Source: Paenibacillus sp. FSL R5-0345 (GTDB taxonomy: Bacteria; Bacillota; Bacilli; Paenibacillales; Paenibacillaceae). Taken from it: a stretch of DNA of 64,000 nt. Position 1 is the first letter of the stretch. Every line of letters starts with the position of its first letter. Under the pieces are notes generated by a model. That model saw only the letters and a program-made list of their open reading frames with translations. It was not told where the DNA came from and did not search any database. Below, piece by piece: positions 17,838 through 26,370 of this stretch. The DNA lies in the NCBI RefSeq assembly GCF_000758585.1, contig NZ_CP009281.1, positions 1,860,001 through 1,924,000 on the forward strand. Reading direction: 5' to 3'. The translations under genes and the position numbers were made by a program.

Positions 17838-18185
17838 GTGTCAGTTAGTCCATCAGAAATCAGGGGAAACGCTTCACAGATCCATAGTTTAACTAATGAA
17901 GTGAACAGTGCTTCAAAAAAGCTGCAAAGTGATTATACACAATCAGCCAGCTATTGGACCGGTACAGCTTCTAAGGCATTTCAAAGTGAATACAACGAGT
18001 TGGATCATGAGATTAAGACCTTGCTCAGAACGCTGGATAGGCTCGAAAGTGGAGTCCAAAGAGTGGCTTCAGAAGTGACCCGTGCCGAACAAGAGAGAGA
18101 AGAAAAGCGAAGGTTGGCAGAGAAAGCGGCGCAAGAGGCGCTGAAGCAAAAGCAATTGGAAAAACAAAGGCAAAGCCAAAAGTAG
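17838..18185 (+). CDS. WXG100 family protein with charged C-terminal tail
   Basis: About 115 residues: two helices joined by YWTGTASKAF (the WxG motif, W-T-G), then a long second helix that runs on into a very charged tail (REEKRRLAEKAAQEALKQKQ). Ordinary WXG100 proteins are about 100 residues. GTG at 17838 is chosen because GGAGGTG at 17825-17831 then has proper spacing and the protein starts like other family members; ATG at 17823 is the alternative. It directly follows the ATPase gene, as secreted or structural substrates of T7SS often do. Confidence 0.8.
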   Translation: MSVSPSEIRGNASQIHSLTNEVNSASKKLQSDYTQSASYWTGTASKAFQSEYNELDHEIKTLLRTLDRLESGVQRVASEVTRAEQEREEKRRLAEKAAQEALKQKQLEKQRQSQK

Positions 18186-18230
18186 TGACAGGGTGTTGAG
18201 GTAGAACTGCTTTGAAAGGAGGTGAATAAT

Positions 18231-18530
18231 GTGGCGGGAAACAATCTTACATTTAATCCAGATCAGGCACTTGGTGTAGCTAAGTCAATCAAGACTAAAG
18301 CAAGCAATGCAGATACACTTATCAAACAATTGCAAACTGAAATCCATGCCGTTAGCGGTTGGTGGCAAGGAGAATCACAGACTGCTTTTGTACAACAATT
18401 CGACGGACTTATGCCTAGTTTTAAAGAGCTGGTTCTCTGTGTAGAGAATATCAGCAAGAACCTAACACAAATTGCTAACATCAAGCAACAAGCTGAGCAA
18501 GAAATGGCAAGTAAACTGCGCGGAAAATAA
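18231..18530 (+). CDS. WXG100 family protein (EsxA/YukE-like)
   Basis: A 99-residue two-helix protein with GWWQGESQTAF at the turn (W-Q-G). It starts at GTG 18231 after AAAGGAGGTG (18215-18224); the in-frame GTG at 18222 is part of the ribosome site and cannot be the start. The second helix ends in IKQQAEQEMASKLRGK. Length and motif fit the small secreted protein that forms dimers and engages EssC. A strong hairpin follows at 18545, which may raise or stabilise this part of the message. The strong ribosome site suggests high expression. Confidence 0.85.
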   Translation: MAGNNLTFNPDQALGVAKSIKTKASNADTLIKQLQTEIHAVSGWWQGESQTAFVQQFDGLMPSFKELVLCVENISKNLTQIANIKQQAEQEMASKLRGK

Positions 18531-18544
18531 TGCGGGTTGTACAT

Positions 18545-18577
18545 AACAAGGCAGATCTTTGAATCATCTGCCTTGTT
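18545..18577 (+). terminator. Strong intercistronic hairpin after the WXG100 gene
   Basis: Perfect 12-base stem AACAAGGCAGAT / ATCTGCCTTGTT with a nine-base loop. No real T-run follows (AGTATGATTTT), so it is more likely a partial terminator or message-stabilising element than a full stop. Confidence 0.55.
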
Positions 18578-18628
18578 AGTATGATTTTAAGGAATGATGA
18601 AGTGATTTTTATTTGGGGGGATCTGAAA

Positions 18629-19768
18629 ATGAAGCTGACCGAACAACAATACATAACGCTGGCAACCGTTCTAGAAGCAGCAGATGGTCTCGAACTAACA
18701 GATAAATTGGCTTTTGCAGGTGCAACAGCCTATGCCTATAAAGATGAGTATAACGATAGATTAATTATCTTTACATATAAAGGCGCGGATTGGCTAGCTG
18801 ATCTTCAGTCTCTGCTAAGCGGCCAAAGTAGCATGCCGGAGGAAGCTTCAAGATTTGTACTGAAGAACAAAGGAGAGGGCAATTGCCAGGTTACAGGTTA
18901 TTCCATGGGCGGAGCTTTAGCCCTTTATGCAGCATCGGTTAATGAGGGGGTCGGTGGTGTAGTATTCGATGCTCTGGGAATCGCAAACCTTTTGACCACG
19001 GAGCAAAGTGGGAAGGTTCAAGTTAAGAATATTGTGGCCTATAACAGTCTTGTATCTGCATTAGGTAAACATAACGAAGAGATTGTATTTGCTAGATCGG
19101 GTATAGAGGGAACGGATTTCTTAATTCCTGATTCTCTTTGGCAGCGGTATACCTTTGATTCCCAGGGGAATGTGATTACAGGTGAAAAAGGGAATGCCTA
19201 TGCTATGTTGTCCAGGATTAATACCTTAACGGAAGACCATACGCCTGTTTTTGATGCTGTTATGAGTGGATTTGGGGATACCGTCGGACTAACCGAACGT
19301 GCATCAGATCATTTGGGGTATGTGATCTTTACCTTAATAGATCAACTGGATGTTGGAAAAGTACGAGGTGCACTGACTGAAATTGCTCACAAATATGAGC
19401 GAATGGTGGATGAAAAGTTCAGTGTGTGGAGAACCGAAATGAATAATATTCCGGAATCCTTTCTCTTTGACGATATTCATGCGAAGTTCGAGCAATTATC
19501 TGAGGCAGCCATGCTTGAGGCAGCGGAAGTGGCGGAGGAGTTAAATGAAATTACACAGGCTGTCTTATCCATTCTTCTGATTTGCAGTCCGATAGGGGAT
19601 CAATTGATGGATCATATTGAAGAGTGGCTCGATAAATTGACGGACGCTATCATGGAATGTATGGAGAAGCTATCTAACCAAATGACAGGACACCTCGATA
19701 AGGTGGTTGAAACTTACATGAATCAAATGTTCAAATTCCCGGAATTGAAGCTGGATTTTGAATTCTAG
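18629..19768 (+). CDS. Lipase-like T7SS effector candidate (N-terminal alpha/beta hydrolase, helical C-terminus)
   Basis: About 379 residues starting at ATG 18629 after GGGGGG (18615-18620). Residues 1-250 look like the Mbeg1/DUF2974-type alpha/beta hydrolase, with the nucleophile elbow GYSMGG (serine near residue 92). The C-terminal third is helical and acidic, with heptad-like stretches (LDKLTDAIMECMEKLSNQM) and a hydrophobic stretch (LSILLICSPIGDQL). There is no signal peptide. The order enzyme first, helical part last, next to WXG100 genes, recalls the reverse-order T7SS lipase TslA of Staphylococcus aureus. Role as an exported lipase is inference. Confidence 0.6.
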   Translation: MKLTEQQYITLATVLEAADGLELTDKLAFAGATAYAYKDEYNDRLIIFTYKGADWLADLQSLLSGQSSMPEEASRFVLKNKGEGNCQVTGYSMGGALALYAASVNEGVGGVVFDALGIANLLTTEQSGKVQVKNIVAYNSLVSALGKHNEEIVFARSGIEGTDFLIPDSLWQRYTFDSQGNVITGEKGNAYAMLSRINTLTEDHTPVFDAVMSGFGDTVGLTERASDHLGYVIFTLIDQLDVGKVRGALTEIAHKYERMVDEKFSVWRTEMNNIPESFLFDDIHAKFEQLSEAAMLEAAEVAEELNEITQAVLSILLICSPIGDQLMDHIEEWLDKLTDAIMECMEKLSNQMTGHLDKVVETYMNQMFKFPELKLDFEF

Positions 19769-19805
19769 CGTGAACTGGATCGTCATCACAAAGGAGTGAA
19801 GCTGC

Positions 19806-20642
19806 ATGAACAAGATTTGTACAAGGAAGGTGTTGACTCTGATGTTGTTAGTATCAATGTTTAGCTTTATGGGTTGTGGATCTGAGTCCAAAGATGAGAA
19901 AGCGGCAAAGAAAATTTTGAGCTCCTTACATGAAAAGTATGGAGAGGAATTTGTCCTTGACGGTATAGGCGGCGGCTGGGGAACGATGAACAACAATACG
20001 TTGAAGGCGATGGTTTATCCAAAAAAAGATGAAACGCTAAGATTTCCTGTTGAAATTACGAAGGATCTGAAAAAGGTCTATGACAAGTACTTAAACCAAG
20101 TAGTTGCCAGAAATGAGGAACCACACATTCAAGAAATGGCTGCTAGTATTTGGCCTGACAGTAAGGTTATCGTCGCCAACGAAACAGGTCTAGTTTATCC
20201 CGAACATAGCGATACCAAGATATCCTATGAGCAATTTCTGAAGTTATATCCAACGAATACGCAGGTTGTAACAGTATATTTAAATTGTGATAACTATATG
20301 GATAATAAAGGAAACGAGGATCGTGATAAAGAAATTGAAGCCCAGTTAGCATTTGTGAAAAGGTTAGAGGAAAACAAATATGTCAGTAGTCTAATTACTA
20401 TAGCTTACCTCACTCCTGATGCTCATAGTCGCTTGGATGACATCAAAAAGACAGAATCAGATGTGGATCTTTATTATAGTGATGAAACGAAGGAAACAGG
20501 AATAGTTAACATTGTAACGATGGTTGGTTACAGTTTAGGGGCAGATGGGGAGATTGAAGAATCCCGAGAAGAAATAGAAGAGTATTATGAAATATGGAAA
20601 GAGAAAAGAATAGAAAGCTTTGAACAAAGAGGGGGATTGTAA
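19806..20642 (+). CDS. Lipoprotein between the two lipase-like genes (possible immunity protein)
   Basis: A 278-residue protein with a lipoprotein signal (basic start, hydrophobic run VLTLMLLVSMFSFMG, then C24). The lipobox SFMGC is slightly unusual at the -3 position. The mature part is hydrophilic and beta/alpha mixed; no family was recognised. It has AAAGGAG upstream and overlaps the next gene as TAATG. In S. aureus the T7SS lipase is neutralised by a surface lipoprotein, so a lipoprotein placed directly between two lipases suggests an immunity role. The sequence alone does not show that. Confidence 0.6.
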   Translation: MNKICTRKVLTLMLLVSMFSFMGCGSESKDEKAAKKILSSLHEKYGEEFVLDGIGGGWGTMNNNTLKAMVYPKKDETLRFPVEITKDLKKVYDKYLNQVVARNEEPHIQEMAASIWPDSKVIVANETGLVYPEHSDTKISYEQFLKLYPTNTQVVTVYLNCDNYMDNKGNEDRDKEIEAQLAFVKRLEENKYVSSLITIAYLTPDAHSRLDDIKKTESDVDLYYSDETKETGIVNIVTMVGYSLGADGEIEESREEIEEYYEIWKEKRIESFEQRGGL

Positions 20643-22564
20643 TGGCTGATCCTGATATTCTTTCAGAGATTGAGTTAAAGCAAATCTCCCAGATTGTTTA
20701 TTTAGATATATTAGATAATAAAGACCTTGGGAAAATATATACACGTAAGAACGACAAAATCACTCTCGGCGAAGTTCTCAGTTTCTACTCTACACCCGAA
20801 GGTCAGCGGCAATTAAAAGAGCGCTTTCCCAACGATCTTAACGGAGTTAAAGAATACGACCAGTGGATTGTTCTCATAGAGCAGATGAATAAACCTCCAT
20901 ATAAGAATTGGGAGATTTCCAATATCGTCTCTCATAATAAAAAAGAGGAATCAGGCTTTGTTGCATTTACAGTGGATACCCTTAACGGAGAAAAGGTAGC
21001 TGCGTTCCGGGGTAGTGAACCTATGGAAAACCCACTTTACCGCAATGACTGGAAAAATAACGGGACAACGGCGTACTCCATTGAAGCTATGCAGCAAACG
21101 GAAGCGAGAGAGTATATGAAAAGCTTTAAGACCGACGGCAGTTATGATTTATATTTGACCGGGCATTCGCTAGGAGGCAACCTGGCTTTATATTCTTCCT
21201 TTATTCTGTCGGAGGATCTGCGTAAACACCTCATTTCGGCTTCAACCTTTAATGCTCCGGGATTTAATGGAGATGTACTAGACAAGTTCAAATCGAATAT
21301 TGATGAAATGAATGAAAAAGGGCAAATCAAAGAGTTCAGGAATAAATATGACATCGTACCGGCCTTATTCCTAAATCCCTCGGCAGGTATTTATATAGAT
21401 ACTGAATCTGAACGGGATGACGTACTGGCTCATCACTCCTTACTCTCACTGAAGACCAATGGAAACAACACCTTTCTACTTTCGGATTCCCAGACACGGG
21501 GTTTAGTTCCTAACCTCGTGCATAATATTACGGTTGGTTTGGAGGTCATCCCTGATTTTCTGAAGGAGAGTTTGGTTGAAGGGGTGTTCAAAGTACTGGA
21601 TGGGGAAGTGGATTTACGGCCATTAGCGATTGCAGGAATAACGGTAGTTGGAGTATTACTGGCGACTGTTGGGCCTGTTGCAGTTGTTACTGCGGCGATT
21701 ACTACAGCGTTAGCTGTACTCGTTGGTACTATAAAAGCATTGATTGCGCTTTATATAATCGGTTTTGTCATTGACAGTGTCATTCCCTGGATTAAGCAAA
21801 AGGTGGAAGACATCAAGGAGAGAGTGGTTTCCTTTTATAATCAAAGTGTTGAATTTGTAACGAATATGGTTACAGAAGCTGTCCGAGTCACTAATCTAAT
21901 CGGTGAAAGAATTGCGGAGTTTTCACAAAAGGTAAAACAAGCAGTCTCTGATGTTATGACAAAAATGAAAGATGGCTTCAACCGGTTTGTGGATAACACT
22001 ATTCAATATGTAAAAGCCCAGAAGGAATATTGGATCGGTGTAAAAGACAAAGCGATGAAGAAAATGGGAGATATATTCCAAAGTGTAAAAGCTAAAATCA
22101 AGAAAACCAAGGATGAATTTATCGCTGGCGCTCGTACGATTAAAGATTCAGCAATCAGCAAAGTTAAATCGACCATTACAAAAACTATAACGAAAATTGC
22201 AGTTGCATCCGCCAGTGTCATACAAGGAGCCAAGATTTTGGCGAATATGGATAAACTGGAGAGTCTGCAGAAAAGCCTGGTGCGTAAGGAGGAGAGCATT
22301 GCTGAAATCGTCGAAAGGATATTGTCTATAGCTTCTGGAGTAAGTTCTAATGTGGGCAGAGCTTATAGTGAATCTTATGTGCAAGCCCAATTAAGAGAGT
22401 TGCAGCGTATAAGCAATGAAGTTAGGACACAAAAAAATCTTGTAACAACAGCAATTCATAGCAAAACCGCAGGCCTAAAATACACGATAACAAAATATCG
22501 GGACATCGAATCCAAGATTGTTGCGGCTGCCCGTGCAAGTACTAATACAATGCGTCTGAACTAA
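20642..22564 (+). CDS. Large lipase-like T7SS effector candidate
   Basis: A 640-residue protein without a signal peptide. The N-terminal half is an alpha/beta hydrolase: GHSLGGN (residues 174-180, serine 176), an aspartate in KYDIVPALF (D237) and a histidine pair in LAHHSLLSL (H264/H265) that complete a lipase triad. Residues about 325-385 are strongly hydrophobic (LAIAGITVVGVLLATVG onward), and the remaining 255 residues are long amphipathic helices rich in lysine and glutamate. The layout (enzyme, hydrophobic segment, helical tail) again suggests a reverse-order T7SS substrate that acts on membranes. The start overlaps the lipoprotein stop. Family call is by motif; export is inference. Confidence 0.6.
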   Translation: MADPDILSEIELKQISQIVYLDILDNKDLGKIYTRKNDKITLGEVLSFYSTPEGQRQLKERFPNDLNGVKEYDQWIVLIEQMNKPPYKNWEISNIVSHNKKEESGFVAFTVDTLNGEKVAAFRGSEPMENPLYRNDWKNNGTTAYSIEAMQQTEAREYMKSFKTDGSYDLYLTGHSLGGNLALYSSFILSEDLRKHLISASTFNAPGFNGDVLDKFKSNIDEMNEKGQIKEFRNKYDIVPALFLNPSAGIYIDTESERDDVLAHHSLLSLKTNGNNTFLLSDSQTRGLVPNLVHNITVGLEVIPDFLKESLVEGVFKVLDGEVDLRPLAIAGITVVGVLLATVGPVAVVTAAITTALAVLVGTIKALIALYIIGFVIDSVIPWIKQKVEDIKERVVSFYNQSVEFVTNMVTEAVRVTNLIGERIAEFSQKVKQAVSDVMTKMKDGFNRFVDNTIQYVKAQKEYWIGVKDKAMKKMGDIFQSVKAKIKKTKDEFIAGARTIKDSAISKVKSTITKTITKIAVASASVIQGAKILANMDKLESLQKSLVRKEESIAEIVERILSIASGVSSNVGRAYSESYVQAQLRELQRISNEVRTQKNLVTTAIHSKTAGLKYTITKYRDIESKIVAAARASTNTMRLN

Positions 22565-22597
22565 GCAATAGCCAACTAAATTGAGAGGAGCAGTTAT

Positions 22598-23455
22598 ATG
22601 AAAAAAATAATGAGTTCGCTGGTTGTATTATTTATGGTTGTCCTGTTCTCTTCGAGTTTTACGGGGTTAGCCGCAAGTCTTCCATTGAGGGTAGTAGTTA
22701 ATGGAGAAAAGGTGATTTTTCCAGATGCCCAGCCTTTTATTGATGCGCAGCAAAGAGTTCAGCTTCCAGTTCGTTTTATAAGTGAAGCTCTTGGAGCTGA
22801 GGTGTTATGGGACAGTAAGGCTAAAAAAGCGACAATTTCGCTTGAAGGCAAAACCATGGGTGTCTATATCGGGAAAAAGAGCTATGAGCTTAATGGAACG
22901 ACGAAGCAAATGGATACGGCTGCACTGTTTAAGCAATCAAGAACGTTTGTCCCGCTTCGTTTTGTATATGAAGGGCTCGGTGTAAACGTGAAATGGGATG
23001 ATGCCGTGAAGACGGTTTATATTACTACTCCGGGGAATGAGCCTCCTACGAGTACTCCAGAAACAGGGAATTCAAGTGAACCAAAAGTAGCAACGGTTGA
23101 AGGTTTTAAAATTCCATACACTGAGTTAGGACCAAATAGGGAACCTGTCTATATTTCAAATTCTAAACTCACAGTGTTTGGTAGTTCTGAGCCAGCAGAG
23201 GGTAAATACCTTTTCCAAATCACAGTTCAATATGAAGTTAAAGATGCTGATCCTGTGCAAGCAGCTAATGAGGCAGAAGAAATTCTAAAACAAAAGATTG
23301 AAAGTAATGTGGTGGATTCTATTATGGAGTATGTAAGATCTAAAAGAGAAAGAGTGGATGTATTACCAATAAAGGAATTCTCAGATAAAAACTTTAAAGT
23401 TATAGTGCAATCTAAGGAGTGGGGGAGTGTACATCTTTCCATATGGAGGAAATAG
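22598..23455 (+). CDS. Secreted protein with copper amine oxidase-like N-terminal (stalk) domain
   Basis: A 285-residue protein with a Sec signal peptide (KKIMSSLVVLFMVVLF ... GLAA) followed by a stalk domain found in many Paenibacillus surface proteins. Its two repeats each contain a (V/L)PxRF(I/V) block: QLPVRFISEALGAEVLW and FVPLRFVYEGLGVNVKW. After a Thr/Pro-rich linker comes a C-terminal domain of about 130 residues that I do not recognise. It keeps the orientation and spacing of the cluster. Such domains often bind wall polymers, so it may be a surface part of the system or a protective protein. Confidence 0.7.
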   Translation: MKKIMSSLVVLFMVVLFSSSFTGLAASLPLRVVVNGEKVIFPDAQPFIDAQQRVQLPVRFISEALGAEVLWDSKAKKATISLEGKTMGVYIGKKSYELNGTTKQMDTAALFKQSRTFVPLRFVYEGLGVNVKWDDAVKTVYITTPGNEPPTSTPETGNSSEPKVATVEGFKIPYTELGPNREPVYISNSKLTVFGSSEPAEGKYLFQITVQYEVKDADPVQAANEAEEILKQKIESNVVDSIMEYVRSKRERVDVLPIKEFSDKNFKVIVQSKEWGSVHLSIWRK

Positions 23456-23498
23456 GATTTATGAATAGATATGAAAATATTATGAGATAGGTGAATAT

Positions 23499-26225
23499 AT
23501 GAAAAAATCTATGCGTATTTTTGCGATAATCGTATTATTATTTCAATCTATTAATACTTTTGTTTTCTCAGAGGAAGCGATAGACGATCCTTTGGAGAGC
23601 TTACCTAAAACACCAGAGGAAGTTATAAAATATATTAATAATGATATGGAAAATATATATGGCTGGCCTGATTATTACCCAGTTAAAGTAGGTAGCAGGG
23701 ACCTAAGAAAAGATTTACTTCAAAAAAGTATTGATTCTAACCGTAATAATTATGAAATAGTTTACGGAGAGCCTCATTACTGGTTGGAACATAGTAAAAT
23801 GCATGCCTTCTCTGGTTATTCAAAAGATGGCGAGGATGTCTCAGCGGAAGGCGCGCCCTGGTATGCAGGTTGGAGTGGAAAGCAGATACAAGATTTCAAT
23901 ATGGTTCATCGTCCATGGAAAAATGAAAAAGTTAAAGAGTTGTACAATATTACAGAGAATAATTTCGATGATTATAGCAATAAGAAAAGTGAATATCTAA
24001 AAGATTCTAATGGAACTTTTGAAAAATCCATTATCGATGGATTAAATAGAGATTACGCTGAAAAAACATACGCTGAATTCATCTATAACAATCAAAACAG
24101 TACACTTAAAGGCAGTCCTGTGTATACAAGGGATGCGACTCCGTCTAAGGGTGGTCATTGGATAGATTATGTACATGTCCTGCAACCGCCTACATATCTG
24201 TCATGGGGATCGGGTCGTATCTACATTGAGGGTTCTAACGGAAATATCACTTACTTAGGCATTCCTATCGCTCCTTTTATTTTGCAGGTAAATGACTTAT
24301 CCCCTCATTTCGAAACGATGCCAACCGGCGCATTAGAGGGACAAGAGGTAACTGTTGGGATTAGACTCAGATCCAGTTTCGCTACCCAGAAAACAACAGA
24401 TTTTGCTTGGAAGATTACGAGTAACGGGAAGGAAATTCCCGTAAAATACCACGGCCATGCGTCAACGTTGGCTGGTGAAATTAAGCTTGCAGCTAATGCG
24501 GCGGACAATATTCTTTACGCGACATTTACTATGCCAGATGGGGATGTGAACATACGATTTAATCTGAACAGTCAAAAGTCACCTAAGGAAGTTTTGTACG
24601 AAAATAATGAGCTTTATGGATGGATTCAGAAGGTCCCCGCGATGCCAACGACCAAAGGCTCTTTTGATCTGGATTACAATGTGTTATCAAAAAAAGTGAA
24701 CTTCGGTTTAGCTGATGGCGCTGCTATAAAAGCTGTTTTACAGCCGCCCTATGCTAATTTCACTTGGAGTGGGAATGCTACAGGTGCTTTGGAAGTTACT
24801 AATAATACGGATGCGATCTATCGCTATTTTCGAGTGGAGAACAATCCCGCTGTGAATGATGCTGCCAGTACAATAGCGAGAAAACCTGACATCATTGCTA
24901 GCTTGCAGCGCCCTGATTTTGGTGATGATCCGGTTAATGGCAAATGGTATAGTAATCCAGCTCCGTACACACCTAATCAGAAGTCAGGAAATATAAGTTT
25001 CCAAGGTACTGTAAGCAGAAATTATACCCGTGATTATGAGGTTTGCAGCACCAGTAAGAACGCGGCAGGCCAAGACGTTGAATCTTGTAAAACATATACG
25101 ACGAGCGGCAGCACCTCGGCTCCGTTTACACCCGGGCAAGACGTCAAAACCATTCGGACCTATATTTATAATGGGCTCGAACAAATCGCGCCGAAGTTAT
25201 ACAAGAATTCAATAGACAAAAATGAAGCAGATTCGTTAATCAGAAAGCTACTCTGGACAAGTGAACCTTACAACTATAATGTAATTCGCTGGATGGCTCA
25301 TGAAGATGAGAATAAGATCTTGCAGGACTGGACGAAGGTTAAGGGTAAATTCGAACGTATCTTTACACAACAGGCAAGCGGAGATGTCGGCTGGAAGGTA
25401 GAGAATAGCATGGCTCAAGCTTATAAGAAGGCCAGAGATACCGCAAAAAAAATGCTTAACAACAAATCTGCTTACGACACTGCCGTGTTTGCAACTGATA
25501 AACAACTGCAAGGCTATGATTATCCAATTAAATCGGGGTATTATTTTAATCCAGTTGGAACCTATACCTTTACGCTGGAGACAGTGATGTTTAAGGACAC
25601 GGATAAAGACACCGTGGATCATAAGGAGCTTGTTGAAGACCTTACGAATTCATTCCGCTATGAAACTGATCTTATGTATATTAATAAGGAGAAGGTTGCG
25701 GTTAATCTGCGGAATGAGCCGCTCAGCAAAAACGGTAATAACTTTGCGAGAAAGCCAGCAGCATTATCAGTAGAGAATGACACGGGTGTGAATAATGAGA
25801 AATTGCTGACGGTTGAGAAAGGCTTTACTAAAGAGGTAGAAGAAATTCCATATTCACAGGATAGAGAAAGTGATAAAGGCACCCATGAATTCTGGAAAAA
25901 TATCCTGGAAGGTTACTCGCAGTCTAGCACACTGGGTAGCTTCAACAATTTCAAATACCGTGAATATGTAGGCTTGAATCAGCATATGTACAAGATCACG
26001 GAGAAGTCTACAGTAACAATTACGATTAACAAAGACAAACTCCCTGTCTATACTACAGCTGAAATGCCAGACGGTAAGTACTATGTCAAGGCTTGGCTGG
26101 CAGATGTGGAGCTGTCCAAGAGTACCAATGCCTACAAATCATTAGGCAAATTAAACGGCATTAAGCCGCTGGATCAGATTGAGGTTACGGTAAAAGGCTC
26201 CATGTTCGATGACTTGAATAACTAA
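23499..26225 (+). CDS. Large secreted protein of unknown family, last gene of the cluster
   Basis: A 908-residue protein with an N-terminal signal peptide (MKKSMRIFAIIVLLFQSI, then VFSEEA). It is rich in Tyr, Trp, Asn and Thr, as in extracellular adhesins. Parts near residues 265-370 look like beta-sandwich segments (GALEGQEVTVGIRLRSS, TFTMPDGDVNIRF). Two cysteines near residues 515-530 (CSTS and SCKT) could form a disulfide. No LPxTG anchor or membrane segment ends the protein. I do not recognise the family. Its place as last gene before a terminator suggests a tip, adhesin or other surface part of the pilus/T7SS cluster. Confidence 0.6.
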   Translation: MKKSMRIFAIIVLLFQSINTFVFSEEAIDDPLESLPKTPEEVIKYINNDMENIYGWPDYYPVKVGSRDLRKDLLQKSIDSNRNNYEIVYGEPHYWLEHSKMHAFSGYSKDGEDVSAEGAPWYAGWSGKQIQDFNMVHRPWKNEKVKELYNITENNFDDYSNKKSEYLKDSNGTFEKSIIDGLNRDYAEKTYAEFIYNNQNSTLKGSPVYTRDATPSKGGHWIDYVHVLQPPTYLSWGSGRIYIEGSNGNITYLGIPIAPFILQVNDLSPHFETMPTGALEGQEVTVGIRLRSSFATQKTTDFAWKITSNGKEIPVKYHGHASTLAGEIKLAANAADNILYATFTMPDGDVNIRFNLNSQKSPKEVLYENNELYGWIQKVPAMPTTKGSFDLDYNVLSKKVNFGLADGAAIKAVLQPPYANFTWSGNATGALEVTNNTDAIYRYFRVENNPAVNDAASTIARKPDIIASLQRPDFGDDPVNGKWYSNPAPYTPNQKSGNISFQGTVSRNYTRDYEVCSTSKNAAGQDVESCKTYTTSGSTSAPFTPGQDVKTIRTYIYNGLEQIAPKLYKNSIDKNEADSLIRKLLWTSEPYNYNVIRWMAHEDENKILQDWTKVKGKFERIFTQQASGDVGWKVENSMAQAYKKARDTAKKMLNNKSAYDTAVFATDKQLQGYDYPIKSGYYFNPVGTYTFTLETVMFKDTDKDTVDHKELVEDLTNSFRYETDLMYINKEKVAVNLRNEPLSKNGNNFARKPAALSVENDTGVNNEKLLTVEKGFTKEVEEIPYSQDRESDKGTHEFWKNILEGYSQSSTLGSFNNFKYREYVGLNQHMYKITEKSTVTITINKDKLPVYTTAEMPDGKYYVKAWLADVELSKSTNAYKSLGKLNGIKPLDQIEVTVKGSMFDDLNN

Positions 26226-26232
26226 AGGACAG

Positions 26233-26269
26233 ACACCCCTCATGCAAAGTTGCATGGAGGGTGTTTTTA
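26233..26269 (+). terminator. Intrinsic terminator closing the Tad-T7SS cluster
   Basis: Stem ACACCCCTCATGCAA / TTGCATGGAGGGTGT with a two-base mismatch in the middle, followed by TTTTTATT. It is the first strong terminator downstream of the exonuclease terminator at 4973. Confidence 0.8.
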
Positions 26270-26324
26270 TTAAATTGTAAGACAAATAAGTTTCACGCTA
26301 TACATTATCCTTATATTTCTCGCT

Positions 26325-26364
26325 TAAACGCTTATCGTCCTTATAAGGATGCCGAAGGCGTTTA
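26325..26364 (+). repeat. Nested hairpin upstream of the fructokinase promoter
   Basis: Outer arms TAAACGC / GCGTTTA enclose a palindrome TCCTTATAAGGA. It ends seven bases before the -35 box at 26371. There is no T-run, so an operator or DNA structure is as likely as a terminator. Confidence 0.4.
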
Positions 26365-26370
26365 TACTTG

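Noticed and set aside
22598..23455. Copper amine oxidase enzyme
   Set aside because: Only the N-terminal stalk-type domain is present; the catalytic domain and its topaquinone motif are absent.
24984..25622. Antisense open frames inside the 908-residue protein gene
   Set aside because: They are shadow frames of a well-supported secreted protein and lack ribosome sites.
5229..26225. Prophage or integrative element origin of the Tad-T7SS cluster
   Set aside because: No integrase, attachment-site repeats, tRNA gene or phage gene borders the cluster. Horizontal transfer remains possible but is not shown.
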